13,641 nt of DNA from Bryobacterales bacterium. GTDB lineage: Bacteria > Cyanobacteriota > Vampirovibrionia > Obscuribacterales > Obscuribacteraceae. This document shows positions 12,164 through 13,641 of the stretch, piece by piece. Positions within the stretch are counted from its first letter, which is position 1; each line of letters opens with the position of its first letter. The DNA lies in assembly GCA_903970295.1 (NCBI GenBank), contig CAJCHQ010000622.1, positions 1 through 13,641 on the forward strand, read 5' to 3'. The translations under genes were made by a program, and so were the position numbers. The notes beneath the pieces are model-generated. The model was not told the DNA's origin, did no database searches, and saw only the letters and a program-made list of their open reading frames with translations.

Positions 12164-13318
12164 ATGACCCGTCATGAATTGAAACACGATCGCGGTGACC
12201 GGCTACAGAATGAACTCTTCAATTTTTTGACGGGAGATTTCTACCGACTCGACGCCAGCCAAGTTGCACCCGAATGCCGGGAGCTTGTTGAGTCAACCAG
12301 TTTGCTTCGAGATGAGATGGAGAGCGCCGGTTGGCAGTTGAGGTTAACAGGAAAGAGGTCTGCAGCAGACATCGCCAAGATGGACCTCCTCTTCATCAAC
12401 ACAAGGGATGGACGTTATTTCGCCATCGACCTGACAGTCAATGAGAAGCTGAAGTTGAAGCTCTCCGCGCCGACCTTGTGCACGATGTATGTCTTGCGCA
12501 TCGAAGTCAACGAAGATGACCGCCCGGATATCGACACAAAGCAACGCCTGGTCGACATGCTTTTGGACTTGACCGAATCTCCGTCGCTGCTCAATCTCAA
12601 AGATACGAGATACCCCAGCGCCCGCTCAGATTTGACATGGGGTGAAAAAGCAGAGGAGATGGAGGCCTTCAAGAAACGAGTACTTGCCAAAGCCAATATT
12701 CTGGAGGCGCAACACGAGACAGACATGGGCAACGGTGCCGAACTTCGCGATGCCAATCGTCTGCGCGAATACGCCAGAGAGCTTGATCGCTTGCTGGCAT
12801 TCCTGCAGCAAGAACACAATGTCACGACAGATCAGAACCTGATCGACCAACAAGCACACTTCGAAACTTTCTGCCTCCGCCTCTTACCTCAAGCGGCACG
12901 GTATTGCCTGAACCCTGACAATGACCCCGGGTTGAGACCGCGCCAGTCAACACACCACAGCAGATACGAAGCCCATCGAGACCGTTTACTTCTACAAGTG
13001 TCTGCGAACTTTTTTGGAGTATCGGGCATCGGACGTCTGGCTGTAAACGCGATTGAAAACGCCAACGTGAAAAGTTGCCGAAATCAAGCGGATATCTATG
13101 CTCGTAAACGCCTACTCCTTGCAGATGGTGGCAAAACAGTGGTTCAAGCCCTGATTGGCATCATCCACTGCACGCCAGCTCAGGTGATACTGGGGCCCTC
13201 GTTTCCTGGCGCTGCCGTGGACATTCTTCAAACCAAAAAGAAAAGCCAATGCAAGAAGAAAAACAACAAAAAGAAAAAGCAGGCAGGTCAGACAACTGAC
13301 CAACTGAGCGCAGCCTAA
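12164..13318 (+). CDS. Unknown protein with poly-lysine tail, possible degenerate nuclease-like core
   Basis: A 384-residue protein, not recognised by family. Residues 65-100 ('MDLLFINTRDGRYFAIDLTV', 73-92) resemble the beta-hairpin of PD-(D/E)xK nuclease-fold proteins, where an Asp, a glycine turn and then (D/E)xK occur. Here the last motif is D89-L-T91, so the catalytic Lys is missing and activity is doubtful. Residues 160-220 are helical and charged (likely coiled-coil or helical bundle); 225-345 is mixed, with four or five cysteines. The tail (358-373) is a Lys run broken by a few polar residues ('KKKSQCKKKNNKKKK'), suggesting binding to nucleic acid or another polyanion. No signal peptide or membrane helix. 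ATG 12164 was chosen for GAGGAG at 12148-12153; the frame is open to 12086. It stands alone, followed by its own terminator. Confidence 0.75.
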   Translation: MTRHELKHDRGDRLQNELFNFLTGDFYRLDASQVAPECRELVESTSLLRDEMESAGWQLRLTGKRSAADIAKMDLLFINTRDGRYFAIDLTVNEKLKLKLSAPTLCTMYVLRIEVNEDDRPDIDTKQRLVDMLLDLTESPSLLNLKDTRYPSARSDLTWGEKAEEMEAFKKRVLAKANILEAQHETDMGNGAELRDANRLREYARELDRLLAFLQQEHNVTTDQNLIDQQAHFETFCLRLLPQAARYCLNPDNDPGLRPRQSTHHSRYEAHRDRLLLQVSANFFGVSGIGRLAVNAIENANVKSCRNQADIYARKRLLLADGGKTVVQALIGIIHCTPAQVILGPSFPGAAVDILQTKKKSQCKKKNNKKKKQAGQTTDQLSAA

Positions 13319-13326
13319 ATCTTTCT

Positions 13327-13377
13327 GGAAGGCCAAAGATGTCCATAAAATAGGACTCTACGGCCTTCCCTTCTTTT
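13327..13377 (+). terminator. Terminator after poly-Lys protein gene
   Basis: A perfect 8-bp stem, GGAAGGCC (13327-13334) with GGCCTTCC (13362-13369), and an inner GTCC (13341-13344) / GGAC (13353-13356) hairpin, followed by CTTCTTTT. It starts eight bases after the stop codon. Confidence 0.7.
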
Positions 13378-13446
13378 AAAAATTTCTTGCTATCGTATTT
13401 AATACTTGTTTCTATAGTACTAATGAACAGCAAAAACAAAAGCACG

Positions 13447-13498
13447 AAAAAAAATGCAGAATGAATGCAAGTTTATTGTCACGCATCCATTCCGCATT
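13447..13498 (-). terminator. Intrinsic terminator of the minus-strand gene at the right edge
   Basis: Sixteen-base arms at 13453-13468 and 13483-13498 with a 14-base loop. On the minus strand they pair fully, with two G-U wobbles, and run into eight Ts (13447-13454). On the plus strand the same two positions are A-C mismatches, so the hairpin is oriented for the minus strand. Confidence 0.8.
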
Positions 13499-13579
13499 CG
13501 ACCAGCACAGCTTGAACAGGCGCCGAGGAAAACCGGTGCGCAAGAGGCAAGCAATCGCTCCAATGTCAGCCTCCTGCGG

Positions 13580-13641
13580 TCAGACAACGCGCATGTAGGT
13601 CGAGTAAGTTTGATCTTTGATCGCCTCGAAGAGATCGGAAG
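13580..13641 (-). CDS. C-terminal end of an unknown gene, cut by the window edge
   Basis: Reading leftward from the edge, one minus-strand frame gives 'FEAIKDQTYSTYMRVV' then TGA (13580-13582). It reads as a natural protein C-terminus, and a strong minus-strand terminator follows 81 bases downstream, which supports a real gene here. The outermost ten bases match a sequencing adapter, so codons beyond position 13631 should not be trusted. Too short to assign a family. Confidence 0.5.
   Translation of the reverse strand, partial: SDLFEAIKDQTYSTYMRVV
13632..13641. other. Likely sequencing-adapter remnant
   Basis: The final ten bases AGATCGGAAG are identical to the first ten of the common Illumina TruSeq-type adapter (AGATCGGAAGAGC). 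Their position exactly at the sequence end suggests an untrimmed read end in the assembly rather than genomic DNA. Confidence 0.6.

Noticed and set aside
1..13641. CRISPR arrays, insertion sequences, rRNA, defence genes
   Set aside because: Searched by eye: no regularly spaced direct repeats with unique spacers, no transposase motifs, no terminal inverted repeats with target duplications, and no rRNA-like sequence.

Overview
The window looks like a chromosomal segment of a bacterium with mid-range GC content, Shine-Dalgarno (SD) led genes and many intrinsic terminators. Only a few genes belong to families I recognise: homoserine kinase, a TldD/PmbA protease pair, a GT4 glycosyltransferase, a HAD-like phosphatase and a TPR protein. 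The rest are lineage-specific. The mix of large unknown proteins, kinesin-light-chain-like TPRs and sparse gene packing recalls Candidatus Obscuribacterales (Melainabacteria, non-photosynthetic relatives of Cyanobacteria). That placement is an impression from style, not a demonstrated assignment. The last ten bases equal the start of the common Illumina adapter, so the right edge is probably a raw contig end.

Layout. 1-2400 (+ strand): an unknown membrane-anchored protein; a pair of very small ORFs, the first with a perfect SD and its stop one base before the next start; and a HAD-like protein with an altered motif I. 2450-3370 (- strand): an unknown protein with a glycine-rich C-terminus. 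3571-4985 (+): a protein made of ten exact 8-residue repeats (likely a small beta-solenoid), then a homoserine kinase homologue with a clear terminator. 5117-8116 (-): terminator, pmbA, tldD, with the two genes overlapping by 17 bases. 8521-9030 (-): TPR protein. 9319-10512 (-): GT4 glycosyltransferase. 10776-11618 (+): three small genes, of which the first two (a zinc ribbon and a small membrane protein) appear frameshifted and the third encodes a secreted peptide, then a strong terminator. 12164-13318 (+): an unknown protein with a possible degenerate nuclease-like core and a poly-lysine tail. 13447-13641 (-): terminator and C-terminal end of a further gene.

How genes work together. TldD and PmbA should form the zinc-dependent heterodimeric peptidase TldD/E. 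A perfect 14-base palindrome beside the tldD ribosome-binding site may control the operon. Otherwise the genes are mostly single units separated by terminators, and I see no defence, CRISPR, rRNA, tRNA or transposon genes. The most unusual content is the octapeptide solenoid protein, the cluster of frame-disrupted small genes at 10.8-11.4 kb, and the small ORFs that have ribosome-binding sites.
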